Source: Telopea speciosissima (Eukaryota; Streptophyta; Magnoliopsida; Proteales; Proteaceae). From it: DNA of 64,000 bases. The first letter of the stretch is position 1. Each line of letters opens with the position of its first letter. Where the stretch lies: contig NC_057916.1 in NCBI RefSeq assembly GCF_018873765.1, positions 34,075,501 through 34,139,500 of the forward strand, read 5' to 3'. A program made the translations under genes and the position numbers. Below the pieces are notes generated by a model. The model worked only from the letters and a program-made list of their open reading frames with translations. It did not search any database and had not been told where the DNA came from. Shown one piece after another: positions 11,851 through 22,700 of this stretch.

Positions 11851-11923
11851 GCCCGTCTAGCTCAGTTGGTAGAGCGCAAGGCTCTTAACCTTGTGGTCGT
11901 GGGTTCGAGCCCCACGGTGGGCG
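11851..11923 (+). tRNA. tRNA-Lys (CUU anticodon)
   Basis: The 73-base gene folds as a full cloverleaf: acceptor GCCCGTC pairs with GGTGGGC (11916-11922) with discriminator G. The D arm is GCTC/GAGC. The anticodon stem CAAGG/CCTTG closes loop CTCTTAA with anticodon CTT, and the T arm GTGGG/CCCAC closes loop TTCGAGC. Box A (TAGCTCAGTTGG) and box B (GGTTCGAGCC) match consensus. There is no intron and CCA is not encoded, as expected for a nuclear gene. CAA motifs just upstream fit plant Pol III initiation. It is probably functional. Confidence 0.95.
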
Positions 11924-11932
11924 TTGTTACGG

Positions 11933-11939
11933 TTTTTTT
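11933..11939 (+). terminator. Pol III terminator of tRNA-Lys
   Basis: A run of seven T starts nine bases after the tRNA discriminator base, the usual RNA polymerase III stop signal. Confidence 0.8.
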
Positions 11940-12103
11940 AATAATATTTGTAGAGGTTATGTTTGGGAGTGAAGAAAAAAATATCATAAGTTACATGATT
12001 AGATAATAATTGATTTATATACCTTTCCTCAATTTCAAATTTATTTATTTTTTTCTTATCATTTCATCTTTTCCAAAGAAAGAAAAGGAAATCAAGTTTG
12101 AAG

Positions 12104-13684
12104 TTTAATTTCAACAAATACAACAACAAACTCAACCTTGTCCCAACCTAAAACTTAATGGGGTCGATTACATAATCAAAACAACAACCCAGCAAGTTAG
12201 GAGAATCTCAACTAAATGGACTGCTACATGCATGGATCTTTGCCCTCCATTAAACTCTATTTGAGGACATACTTGGTACAAGACCTAAACTACGCATGCC
12301 TTTCTCACAACTTCTTCTATTGCCATTTTAGGCCTGCCCCTTGCTTTTTTAGCTCCTTCAATCAGAATCATATCACTTCTCCTCATCTAGGAACTCCGTT
12401 GAACATGATCATACCATCTCAAACGACTCTCTCAGAGCTTGTGATTAATTGGGACAACTCTCAAGTGAACTCTAATACTTTCATTCTGTACTTAATCCTT
12501 CTTAGTTTTCCACACATCTAACTTTACATCCTCATCTCTGCTACACAAAGTTTCTCAATATTACATTTCTTAATTATCCAACATTCTACCCTATATATCA
12601 TAGGTGGTCACACAATTAACAATCCTATAGAACTTTCCTTTAATCTTTAAAGGAATACGTTGGCCTCATAACATTCCGAACACACCTCTCCATTTCATCC
12701 ATTCCATGCACTTTAATTCTCTGTAAAAAATCATCTTCTATGTCACCGTCTTTATTCATGATTGACCCTAGATATCCAAAATAGTAACTTTGTAATATGT
12801 CTTTTTCCTTAATTCGCACCATGTCAGTATCTATCATAGTGTGATTAAAATTACACATCATATACTCCGTCTTTGTTCTACTAACCTTAAGGTCTCTTGT
12901 TTCCAAGGTTGATCTCCATAGCTCTAACTTAGTGTTAATCCCTTCTTTTGTCTCATCCACAAAAACGATATCAACAACGAAGAGCATATATATCATGGGA
13001 CTTCATCTTGAATGCTCTTGGTTAGCTCGTTCATGATAAGCGCAAATAGATAAGGGCTTAAGGCTGATCCCTGATGTAACACAATCGTAATTGGGAATTA
13101 CTTGCCCTAACCTCCCACAAATCTCACACTAGTCACCACACCCTCATACATATCTTTAATTACATCCACATGTTTACTGGACACCCCTCTTTTCACTAGA
13201 ACAGGTTGGATTAAATCTCTAGAGACTCGCTCATAGACTTGTTCCAGGTCAATAAAGATCATATGGAGATATTTCATACTATCTCTATATCTTTCCATGA
13301 GCCTCCTCAATAAGTAGATAACTTCTGTAATAGATCTTCCTGGCATAAAGCCAAATTGGTTTACTGAGATATGAGTATCTAGATCTTTTCTCAAACGGGC
13401 TTTAATTGCATTCTCCCAAGATTTCATAGTGTGACTCATTAGTTTTATGCTTCTATATTTATTGCAATTTTGAATATCACCTTTATTTTTGTAAATCGAT
13501 ACTACAATGCTTATCTTCCATTCATCTAGCATCTTCATTGAGATCATAATCCTGTCAAACAGATTGGTTAACCAAAATAGCCCACAAACTCCTAGGGTTT
13601 TTCACACTTCTATTGGAATCTCACGTGGACTTATTGTCTTGTCTGCTTTCATCTTTCTTAGGGTTTATTTAATTTCAACAAATA
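12104..13684 (-). mobile_element. 5'-truncated RTE-type LINE with 17-bp target duplication
   Basis: The element (12121-13667) encodes, on the minus strand, the middle and end of an RTE-clade reverse transcriptase. From right to left come the fingers and palm motifs (IYKNKGDIQNCNKYRSIKLM, QFGFMPGRS, FIDLEQVYERV), the catalytic box at about 12970, then YFGYLGSI and the RTE C-terminus. Its 3' end is CAA/TTG-rich, typical of plant RTE LINEs. The 17-base duplication TTTAATTTCAACAAATA at 12104-12120 and 13668-13684 proves a target-primed insertion. The catalytic FADD reads FVVD, and the frame breaks between 13000 and 13107, so the copy is dead. Confidence 0.85.
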
Positions 13685-13721
13685 ACCCTAAAAAGAATCC
13701 TAGAAGAGTTCAACTTCCAAT

Positions 13722-13944
13722 CATGGTTCCTAATCTTAGATCGGATCGGGCAATTTTGGCCAGATTAAATCGGTATCGATCGAGAGCAATCTAATACCCT
13801 TGTACAGATAAAGGTAAAGAATAAAAAAATAAAAAATTTCTAATAAAAAAAAAAAAAGGACAAAGATATCATATTTGACCCGATTCTAGAGCGATATTGA
13901 TCCAAAACACCGATCTAATTTCAATGCCAAGATTAGTAACCATG
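13722..13944. mobile_element. MITE with CATGGTT...AACCATG ends
   Basis: Left end CATGGTTCCTAATCTTAGAT is inverted at the right end as AAGATTAGTAACCATG. Inside are GATCGG/CGGTATCGATC-type motifs, which place it with the element at 25483-25742. Non-coding. A nearby A-run lies at about 13845. Confidence 0.55.
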
Positions 13945-14960
13945 CTCCAAAGAGGTAATATCTTCCTTTTTTTGATGAAAGTGTAATCACACAAACCACA
14001 CATCAATCCCAAAAGATTAACTGACTTTTGGGACCGTGCAATGGCAAAAAAGAGGTAATATCTTGAATAGTTTATTTGAGGAAAGTGTAATCACATAAAT
14101 CACACACTAATCCCAAAAAGTTAACTGACTTTTAAATATCTTGAATAGTGGCATCAAAATTCAACAGTGATGAAGATGAAGCAATCAGTGTCCAAAACCC
14201 ACTTTTTTAATTTATTATTTTTTAAGGTAAGGTGTAAGATACATACAAATCATAAAAATATAAAGTGGCTCTTTGGGATCAGAACTCAGGGATACGTTTG
14301 TCAAACCACAGAAAAGACAACAGTGTGGGCTCTTGCCTCCAACGCCCCACCACCGACATGCTCTTACCACCACATCTTTGTTACAGTTCCTATTTTACTC
14401 TCTCTCTCTCTCTCGCTCTCGCGCGCGCACTTTGTCCTCGGGGCCTGTTTTGTTGTTTGTTGGGGGGGTCGGGGTCTTGTCTTTTGATTTCTGTTATGGT
14501 CATTTCATGGTACGGTACACTGAAAGGGCATCTTCGAGCTATCGTTTGTCCTTATACATTACATAGAAGATGAAATGTCTATTTGGAATTTGAATCGGTG
14601 ATGGGATATATTTTTTCATTCATTCATTTATTTACTCAGAACAGGGTAATCAACAACTGGAATATTTCATGGACCCCTCCCCCTCTCCGAATTTTGAAAC
14701 TCAATTTGGATACATCAATGAGAGGAGAAGTGGGAGGATTGGGCTGTATAGTTCGTGATTCCAGAAGAAACCCAGTGCATGCTGGCAATCTCAGCTCCAT
14801 CCCAGCTCAATTCGATCCTCCAGGGAGATGCCTAGCTTGGCTTTTAGGCTTGGCCTGTTGTACAGTATCCCGTCTGAATGCATTGAGAATATAGTGGTGG
14901 AAACAGATTGCAAGACTCTTGCCTCAACAATTAATGGTGATCTGGCGTCGATTCCCTTTG

Positions 14961-16837
14961 TATTACCATATGAGTCTTTATAGTTCACCCATTGACTAGG
15001 ATAATTGACACTTACTATATGAGCCTATCCATTGACTAGGATAATTGATTCTTTACTATCCATATCATATTGATAGGATTTAATTAGGGAATAATTGAGA
15101 GTGATTGACCCATGTAATCCTTGTATATATTGATACATTGACATCAATAGACATATACCAATTCATTCGAATGTGGTTCTATCATTCTCTTACCACACGG
15201 GAAGAAACCACTTTGGTCCAAATGGGTGTTTAAGATTAAATAGCGTTCTGATGGTTCAATCGAACTTTACAAGGCTTGCCTTGTCACTAAGGGTTACAAT
15301 CAGGTGGAAGGCATTGACTATCATGATACGTTTGCACCCGTTGCAAAACTCGTTACAGTTCGCACTCTTATTGTTCTAGCAGTTGTTAAAAGATGGATAT
15401 TACATCAGATGGATGTCCATTATGCATTTTTGCATGGGGACCTAGATGAAGAAGTTTACATGACCCCTCCCCCGGGTTATCGTCGTAAGGGGGAGCAACT
15501 CGTCTGCAAACTTCAAAAATCTTTATATGGTTTAAAACAAGCATCTAGACAATGGTTCTCTAAGTTCTCTACTGTGCTCCTGGATTTCGGATTTTCTCAA
15601 TCTCAAGCTGATCACTCATTGTTCACCTTGCATCGTCAAACAGAGAGTGCTTATATAGTGCTCTATGTGGATGATATTATCATCACTGGAACCACTGCCG
15701 ATTTGATTGACACAGTTAAAAATTTCTTATTCAATAATTTTCACATAAAGGATCTTAGTCCTTTGAAATTTTTTCTGGGAATTGAAGTTGCGAGATCAAC
15801 CAAGGGCATTTATCTCTCACAACGCAAATATGTACTAGACATTTTACAAGACAGTGGCTTCACAAGAACTAGACCAGCCGAGACACCCATGGAACAGAAC
15901 TTGCGCCTTACAAAATCCAATGGGGACTTATTATCGGATCCTTCACCTTACCGTCGTCTTGTTGGGCGCTTGATCTATCTCACAGTCACGAGCCCAGATA
16001 TTACTCACACGGTCAACATTCTGAGCCAATTTATACATCAACCTCGACAACCACATTTGGATGCTGCTCATAGGCTTCTTCGATTCTTGAAAGCCACCCC
16101 AGGGCAATGAGTTTTTTTCTCCTCCACCTCCTAGCTTCAGCTTCGGGGATATTGTGACTCGGACTAGGCGACTTGTCCAATGACCCGCCGATCAATGACA
16201 AGGTACTGCATTCTCCTTGGATCAAGTCCAATTTCTTGGAAGACCAAGAAACAATCCACTGTTTCTTGATCATCTGCAGAGGCCGAATACAGGGCAATGG
16301 CGGTTGCAACATGTGAACTTTCATGGATATCCTATCTCTTGAAAGACTTGGGAATTAATTTATCTTCCCCCATACCATTGTATTGCAACAACCAATCAGC
16401 CATCCACATCGCCTCCAATCCTGTTTTTCACGAACGCACTAAGCACATCGAGATCGACTGCCATGTTGTTCGCGACAAACTTCAACAAGGATTCCTAAGA
16501 CCGACCAAGATTGCTAGCTCGGATCAGATTGCAGACTTACTTACCAAATCTCTTGGTTGTGAACAATTTCAGCATCTTAGTTCCAAGCTGGGCGTTTGTG
16601 ACCTGCACGCTCTACCTTGAGGGGGAGTATTACCATATGAGTCTTCATAGTTCACCCATTGACTAGGATAATTGACACTTACCATATGAGCCTATCCATT
16701 GACTAGGATAATTGATTCTTTCCTATCCATATCATATTGATAGGATTTAATTAGGGAATAATTGAGGGTGATTGACCCATGTAATCCTTGTATATATTGA
16801 TACATTGACATCAATAGACATATACCAATTCATTCCA
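14961..16837 (+). mobile_element. Copia element 1, internally deleted, nested in the L1 remnant
   Basis: Two LTRs of about 210 bases, 14961-15170 and 16628-16837, both begin TATTACCATATGAGTCTT (the 3' copy has TC for TT late in this run) and end near CCAATTCATTC. They differ by only a few substitutions, suggesting a fairly recent insertion. The internal part has only reverse transcriptase and RNase H: gag, protease and integrase are deleted, so the 5' LTR almost abuts RT. The polypurine tract GAGGGGGAG lies just before the 3' LTR. I could not find a matching target duplication. Confidence 0.85.
15177..16620 (+). pseudogene. Copia 1 reverse transcriptase-RNase H (broken)
   Basis: The main frame (15304-16110) carries Copia RT blocks: a DTFAPVAKL motif, QMDVHYAFLHGDLDEEVYM, KSLYGLKQA, the catalytic YVDD box (LYVDDIIITG) and FFLGIEVARS. 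RT starts mid-domain just after the LTR, with an internal stop near 15240. RNase H follows in another frame: a deletion or shift at about 16110 precedes SWKTKKQ, and a TGA replaces the Ser codon just before the [10 protein letters not shown] motif. The C-terminal tail with [13 protein letters not shown] reads intact to 16620. The YVDD is intact but the polyprotein is not functional. Confidence 0.85.
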
Positions 16838-17099
16838 TGATTCTAGTGATATACAATTAACACTTTGATACCCTCAACATTATGAAGGATATTTAGCAGC
16901 TTGTAACATACTTCAAAAGCTGCTCCATTCACCACATTTCCTAAGAGATTAACAGCATAGCTGACTCCCTAGCTCAAAGGGTCATGTCTTGTGCGTGTGA
17001 GACTAACTGACCACTTTCCACTCCTTGGTTATTTGAATTATGTAACTTGGATACCTTGCTTTCAACAAGCTTTAATAAAAGAGTTTTCTTTTCACCAAA

Positions 17100-18170
17100 A
17101 AAAATAAAATTTACGCATGTCTTTACCAAGAAAAAAAATTTATGCATGTCTATATCCCCAAGTGTGTATTTGTTTTAGAAAAAGAATGCTAAAACGAAGT
17201 GTAGCCCTTAGACTAGACACAGGGAAGCACAAAATGACCATCCTACCCCTTATGAAAGACGGAAATTCCACCTCCTATTGATGCTTTCTGCAGGCTCTTG
17301 CACTCAATTTGTGGTCACACTACCTTTCAAAGAATCCCCTCCCATTTTAGGAAAAAAGAACACTACCTTCCTAGTTGCGTAACCCGAGTGGTTCCAACGC
17401 CTACATATAGAAGTGCACAAAATTATCACATTACCCCATAAAAAGACAAAAATCCCATTTAAAATGATGCTTGCGTACATGCTCTCATCGACCAACGCAT
17501 GTAGAGGCTCTAGAGGCCCAGACAATGATCTCTCTCCCCCGCCCCACCCAACGCCCGAAATTTATTAGATGGATGCTCACTCTTTTGCACGCAAAATCAC
17601 ACACATGACATATAGAAGAACCATATGGATCATGATAGCAGAATAACCATGCAGCAGTGCATGGACCCACGTCACCACATGCAGGGACTCTCGTTTCTTG
17701 TACATGCAAACCAGATGAAATTACGATAATGCCACCACCTCCCCCACCGGGCCCACCCGATTACCGTTCCTCCGAAGGCCAACGAAAGCACCACTAGAAC
17801 AAACAAATGATCAACCAACGGCGAGAGAGAGAGAGAGACAATACCACCACCATATGCCCTACCACGAGAATGACGGAGGAAAATGGAAATAAGCACAAAA
17901 TATCCTTCATCAAATTAAATTGAAAATTAAGAAAGGATATTATAACAAAATAACAGTGGCATTGTCGTAATTTTACTGGAAATTACAGACAAATGACACG
18001 TTTATTATTATTGTCCAAATACGAAATTTACTATTAACTAAGCCTTCTCTTTTTTTCTTTTTTTTTTTAAATGCTCTAAAAAAAAAAGAAAAAAAAAAGA
18101 AAAAAAACTTCTCTTCTAATATCCTCAAGTCATCACTTCTTCTACAGTCGCCGATCGGATGAAGGCTTGA
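17100..18170. other. IDD 3' flank, non-coding
   Basis: No gene is seen. Repeated short motifs such as AAATTCCACCTCC/AAAATCCCATTT with TTGATGCTTTC/AATGATGCTTGC (about 17255-17300 and 17450-17480) suggest an old internal duplication. The last 100 or so bases, with A/T-runs at 18050-18110, probably form the IDD 3' UTR. Confidence 0.4.
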
Positions 18171-18174
18171 AGCT

Positions 18175-20063
18175 TTAACAGTCTCCCCACGCTTCGCTCT
18201 CCGAGGAATGCTCAGCAAATCCAAAGCCAGAGGTAGAAGAAGTCTTCAACAATGACTCGTCATGGTAATATGGTGGATACTCAACTCCCCCATCGAACGA
18301 TAAAACATCATCTCTAACGTCAACATTAACATTCATGAGTACTTCATCTCCGCCACCGCAGTCGCCACCGCCACCGCCACCACCACCACAACACTCTCCT
18401 GCCAGACCCAGAAAGTCTCTGGTCAGACGATCACTTTTCCGCCACGTTGCAAGATTTCCTGACGCAAACTCCGGCGAGATTCCAGCACCACCCATGTGAC
18501 TACCTACTGCTGCTGTGTTGAACCCATCCATCTTGAACCGATTAGTAATGGAAGACGCCATGTGACCCACTGATTGAGCTTGTGCAGCAACTGTAATGGC
18601 AGCTGCACCAACATTTGCAGCCTTTTGAAGGAGTGCAGTAGCTGACATATGAGGAGGACGACCTATGTTGTTAGTAGTGTGGGGAGTGCAAGTGTTCATA
18701 TTGAGCTGCTGAAACGGTGACGTGATCATCATCTGTTTAGGGATTTCACCTTCTTGCAAGAAAGGAGAGGCTGAGATTCTTGGGATCTGATGATAATGAT
18801 GATTATGATCAGGGTGATGGATTTCATCTTTGATTTGATGTGGGTCCCATGAATTGAGGGAGACGCCAGTAGGAGGGGAAGGATTGGTCATCATCATCAT
18901 CATCATCTGCTGCTGCTGCTGCTGCTGCTGATGCCTTTGCTGAGTTGAATATGAGAAGGGAGGGAAGAGAGGAGTTGCAGGGTTTTGAGGGTGGAGATGA
19001 AGAGAGTGGTGGTCCCTCGGGTTTGGGTTTGGGTTTGGGTTTGTGGATAGTCTTGCACTCTCTTCTGCTAAGGCATCACAGAAGGCCCTGTGAGTGATGA
19101 AGCTGTCTTTCCTGTACGTTTGACGTTTCACTTAATAGTAAATTTCAGCAACAAAGTAACAAAAGTGAGATTTATGCTGACTTACACAGTCCATAAGCAA
19201 TCGATAAAGACAAATCTAGGGGTACTCTAGTCTAGAGATTGTGTTTTCTTCTCCCCTCCACCCCCCCCCCCCTTCCTTTTTTTTTTTTCTTTCTTTCTTT
19301 CAAGAAAGTCTTTTTCCTATTTACCGTATGGATCTATCGTACGATATATCACTTTAAATGTAGGAAAATAGACAGATAGATTTCAAAAGAAATCTTTCTT
19401 TTTTTCTTGATGATAATGCATGCACCGAAAAAAAGGATCAAGGAAGAATGTTGACAAAGAAAGAGTATTAAGGATTATTATAGATCAAGTGAGGAAGATA
19501 ATATGAAGCATGAAGTGAAGGCAAGTAAGGTTTAGAAACTTTTTTTGTTTGGAAAAAGCACTTTATTTAGATAATGTGAAAGCTCATAGCTGTAGGACAC
19601 ATAAATCCAATAACCATGGATCGAAAATAGGTAACACCATCGTGCACGTTACAGATAGGGTCTTCTTTGTCAGGGAGTCAGTCAGCATAATTGTTAATCT
19701 CCCTTCGAATAAAACAGAAAATACAACTTTTAAAACAAGAAGAAAATTCTAAAGCATTCTTCGCCTAGTTAGAAGTTTAGAGAGGAACTTTTAAAATCTA
19801 AAGAGCAAATTTTTTCATGAAAAATTCAAATATGGCTCGAAATATATGGAGGGTAGAACAAGTAAATTGACTCGTACGTGTGTATCTGTCTTTGTGTGCA
19901 TGTGTGTATGGAGAGAGAGAGAGAGAGAGAGCAATGGATTGGGGTTATGCATGCAGAATAGGTCGGAAATTTTAATGAGAAAGGTCTTCAGAAATCATGA
20001 AAGACAAGGCCGGTGTACGGCTTGAGACCAGACATACATCTATAATGTCTATAGTACTTGGGT

Positions 20064-20099
<36 letters not shown>

Positions 20100-21449
20100 A
20101 ACCAGCTCTCATCTTAGATATTTCTTCAGATTTATAAGTTCTTAGTATTATTAATTAATTCAGAGTAGTCTCACAATTCAGAGAGAGGGTTCCCAAATTT
20201 TAATAATGGAAAGCATTATGAAAACCAAATCATGGATTTTATCAGCCATGAATCCAAACATAGCCTTAAAAATTAAGTTACAGAAACTCCCACTGCCTAA
20301 GGTACACCAGAAAAGAAAAAACAAGAACAGGAAAAACAGAAAGGGAAAAGGAAACCTTTCATGGGTTTATGGTTTAGTTTTGAACCCAGAAACAAAGAGG
20401 GCAACTAGATCTCATGCATCAAGAATCGAGAACTAGAACAAGAGAAAGGCCCAAACAAGCCATTAGGTAATTACAAGTGGGGTTTCAGATTAATTAATGC
20501 ATTTTAGTTTCAGATTCATTCCATGAAAACCTTACCAATATTCTAGTGTAAGAACAAACCCAAAACTAAGTCATCTGAACCAAAACAAAGACCTAATTAG
20601 ACTTCCCACTTGTATCAGAGGCCATTAGAGTCCAAAGAAATAAAGAAACAAAAGCCAGTAATAAGAACTGGTATAATAAGGACCTTAAAAAGACAAACCT
20701 TAAGGGACAAACAAACAGACACAAAGACCCAAAAGAAACATATATTTAATAAAAATTAATGAGGGAAGAAAGAAAAAGAGGATATATTACCTGGAGAAAA
20801 GGGTTCCACAGTCACACTTATATTCTCTTGTTCCACAGGTTTTTGAATGAGCTTTGCAATCTGATTGAACTGCATATCTCTTTGAACATTTCTCACACTT
20901 CCATTTCTTCTCCCCATGCTTTCTACAGAAATGCTTTTTGATTCCTGTCAGGTCACCAAGAGCCCTTGAAGGGTGATGATGGACACATGAGGTTTCTGGG
21001 CACACATAAACTCTCTTTCTTATTTCTTTACTGGTTCTCTGCCTTAGTTTCCATGGGAGGTTATGACCTCTTCTGTGAAGTTGAAGGTTCTGATCCCTTT
21101 GGAAACCTTTCTTGCAGATCTCACACACAAATCTGTTAGTGGCCAATAGAGTTTTTGGGGATAGAGCAATCACTTCAGCATCTGGATCTGAAACCATCAA
21201 AACCAAGACACATAAAGATGAAGAAGCTATAAGATCAAAGGAAAACCCAAACCCTAGGAGAAAAAAATTAACCTTACCAGGGTTACCAGGGAGATTTCTC
21301 TTCTTTTTAATCTTTTGTTGTTGCTGAGGAGAAAGGGTTGAGAATATGGGATTCAAACTACTTAAATCATGAAACCTATTATTACCAGAAGAAACACTAG
21401 CTTCTTCAGACAAAGAAGTTGAATTAGACATGGTTGCAGCTGGTAACAT
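18175..21449 (-). CDS. IDD: INDETERMINATE-DOMAIN (IDD) C2H2 zinc-finger transcription factor
   Basis: Three minus-strand exons, 21449-21278, 21187-20791 and 19111-18175, join in frame to 501 residues plus TAA. Both introns (90 and 1679 bases) are GT-AG, and both junctions rebuild conserved IDD sequence (NP|DPDAEV; LFSR|KDSF). The order is: basic KKKRNLPG nuclear signal (about 49-56); four fingers at about 77-203, two C2H2 and two C2HC (CEICKKGF, CPETSC, CEKCSKRY, CDCGTLF); then a low-complexity tail with NP repeats, poly-Q, poly-M and poly-G. The tail keeps the family motifs MSATALLQKAA and LTRDFLGLA. IDD proteins are nuclear DNA-binding regulators that partner GRAS proteins such as SHR/SCR and DELLAs; the tail motifs place this one with the JKD/MGP/NUC branch. 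A second ATG lies six codons downstream. All cysteines and histidines are present, so it is probably functional. Confidence 0.9.
19530..19720 (-). repeat. LINE 3'-end remnant inside IDD intron 2
   Basis: Read on the minus strand, the segment gives a degenerate L1 RNase H end (a NNYAD-stop-LP-KK pattern like N-x-x-ADSLAxKA) followed by a 3' UTR and a poly-A tail, seen as the T-run at 19540-19546. It is related to 22507-22700: both have GGAT-GAAAATAGGT-like and CGT-CACGTTAC/CGTACACGC motifs. It lies in the same orientation as the IDD gene. Confidence 0.55.
19911..20097. repeat. Two GA microsatellites in IDD intron 2
   Basis: (GA)n runs occupy about 19911-19932 and 20069-20097 (plus strand), giving CT-rich tracts in the IDD transcript. 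Runs of this length are usually length-variable between individuals. Confidence 0.8.
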
Positions 21450-21474
21450 GCCTTGCTACTAGTAAAAGAAAATT

Positions 21475-21762
21475 TTAGAACCAAAACCCAAAACTTTGCC
21501 TTTCTCTGTAGAACCCACTTTTAACTCTGAACCCAGGGGATGAACAGCAACAAATGAATAGATCTATCAATGGCCAGCTGGCAGGAATACTGGGTAAAAA
21601 GCAAATCTCGTGAGGAAATGATGATGGGTAATTCTCAGACTCACTATCTACTCTTGGATTGCTTGTTTGGGTAGCTCTGCAACAAAAATAAGAAATATGG
21701 TTCCACTCTCTTCCTCTCTCTCTCTCTTCTCTCTCTCTTGATACTATCTTCAAGGCCACCAA
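21475..21762 (-). other. Possible upstream ORF in the IDD leader
   Basis: A 95-codon frame beginning MVALKIVSRERE ends 25 bases before the first IDD ATG, in a different frame. It is Arg/Glu-rich at the start because it runs through a CT microsatellite (about 21710-21740). It would be a long uORF if this leader is transcribed unspliced. It could equally be removed in a leader intron or be chance. Confidence 0.2.
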
Positions 21763-22506
21763 GCTATTAAACAGGGAAAAATTAGAGAATCAGATCGGTT
21801 TCTACCCAAATCTTCACAACCCATTAACCCTTTCGGGCGTGAAGAGAAGTGAGAGAATTTTGGTCACTTGGGTATTGAAAGAGAAGTAAGAAATGATGAT
21901 TACAGTGGCAGACTAAACCCTAAGGAGAAGATATGTCAAACTAGAGAAAATAAAGAGAGACACTCAGAAGGAAAGAAAAAAATAAAAATAAAAACAAAAC
22001 AGAAAAAGTTTAGGGATTCTGGAAAGTAGGGAGGCTGGAAGAAAGAAAGATAGGAAGAAGCAAAGGAAAGAGACCAGGAATCACTCGATACCACTTCCAC
22101 TCGATGCATTGAATTTGCTAATTGTTTTTATATTTTATTATTATTATTGCCCAAGCATGACGTTGGCACTTTCTGTCGTTTCCTTTGTTCCTGTTATAGA
22201 ACACCCAAACCGTAAAAAGACCTTGATTTGAATGGAATGATATTAAAAGAAGAGAAGGCTTAGGAGAAGCTTAAAAAGCTTTGGTTGGTAAAAAGCAAGA
22301 AGAGAGAGGCACTCACAAGTCTTAAACTTTTCAAAAATCTCACGCAAACATGATTGATCCATTGATTGACTCTCACCTTAGGTAAAAGCCTGTTTAATAA
22401 TAGGGAACTCTCAGCATGTAAAAGCTCAATGCAGTTTATATGTGTCCTTCTAATTTGTTTGTTTTTTTTTTTTTAAAGATTTTCAAGGGTAGTTTTGGAT
22501 AATTAC

Positions 22507-22700
22507 ATTTTTTTTTTTGGGTAGGAAGTAACAGATTTATTAATATTATTGTGTATTATACATTTATATATGGATAGAGAAGAAACTAATTCCATAATCT
22601 ATGGATTGGAAATAGGTCAAATTATCGTACACGCAACCGACATGGCCTTCCTTGCTAGAGAGTCAGCCATGCTATTTTTCTCCCTTAGATAGTTGCATCT
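22507..22700 (-). repeat. LINE 3'-end remnant upstream of IDD
   Basis: The minus strand encodes NSMADSLARKAM, the conserved end of L1-LINE RNase H, followed by a 3' UTR and a poly-A tail (T-run at 22510-22519). It is related to the remnant inside IDD intron 2. The rest of the element is missing, so this is a 5'-truncated insertion. Confidence 0.65.

Larger units (their letters stand above)
14641..17096 (+). pseudogene. L1 LINE RNase H domain and 3' end, split by a Copia insertion
   Basis: Two pieces of one L1-type LINE C-terminus lie either side of a Copia element. The left piece (about 14641-14958) encodes the RNase H start: a W-x-P-P-P motif, KLNLDTSMRG, GLGCIVRDSRRNP and then VVETDCKTLA. 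The right piece (about 16838-17030) resumes with the domain end, including an INSIADSLAQ motif, the family N-x-x-ADSLA signature. It is followed by a 3' UTR with AATAAA (17071) and an A-rich tail at 17097. Together they give the expected domain order. Stops and shifts show it is dead. Confidence 0.7.
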
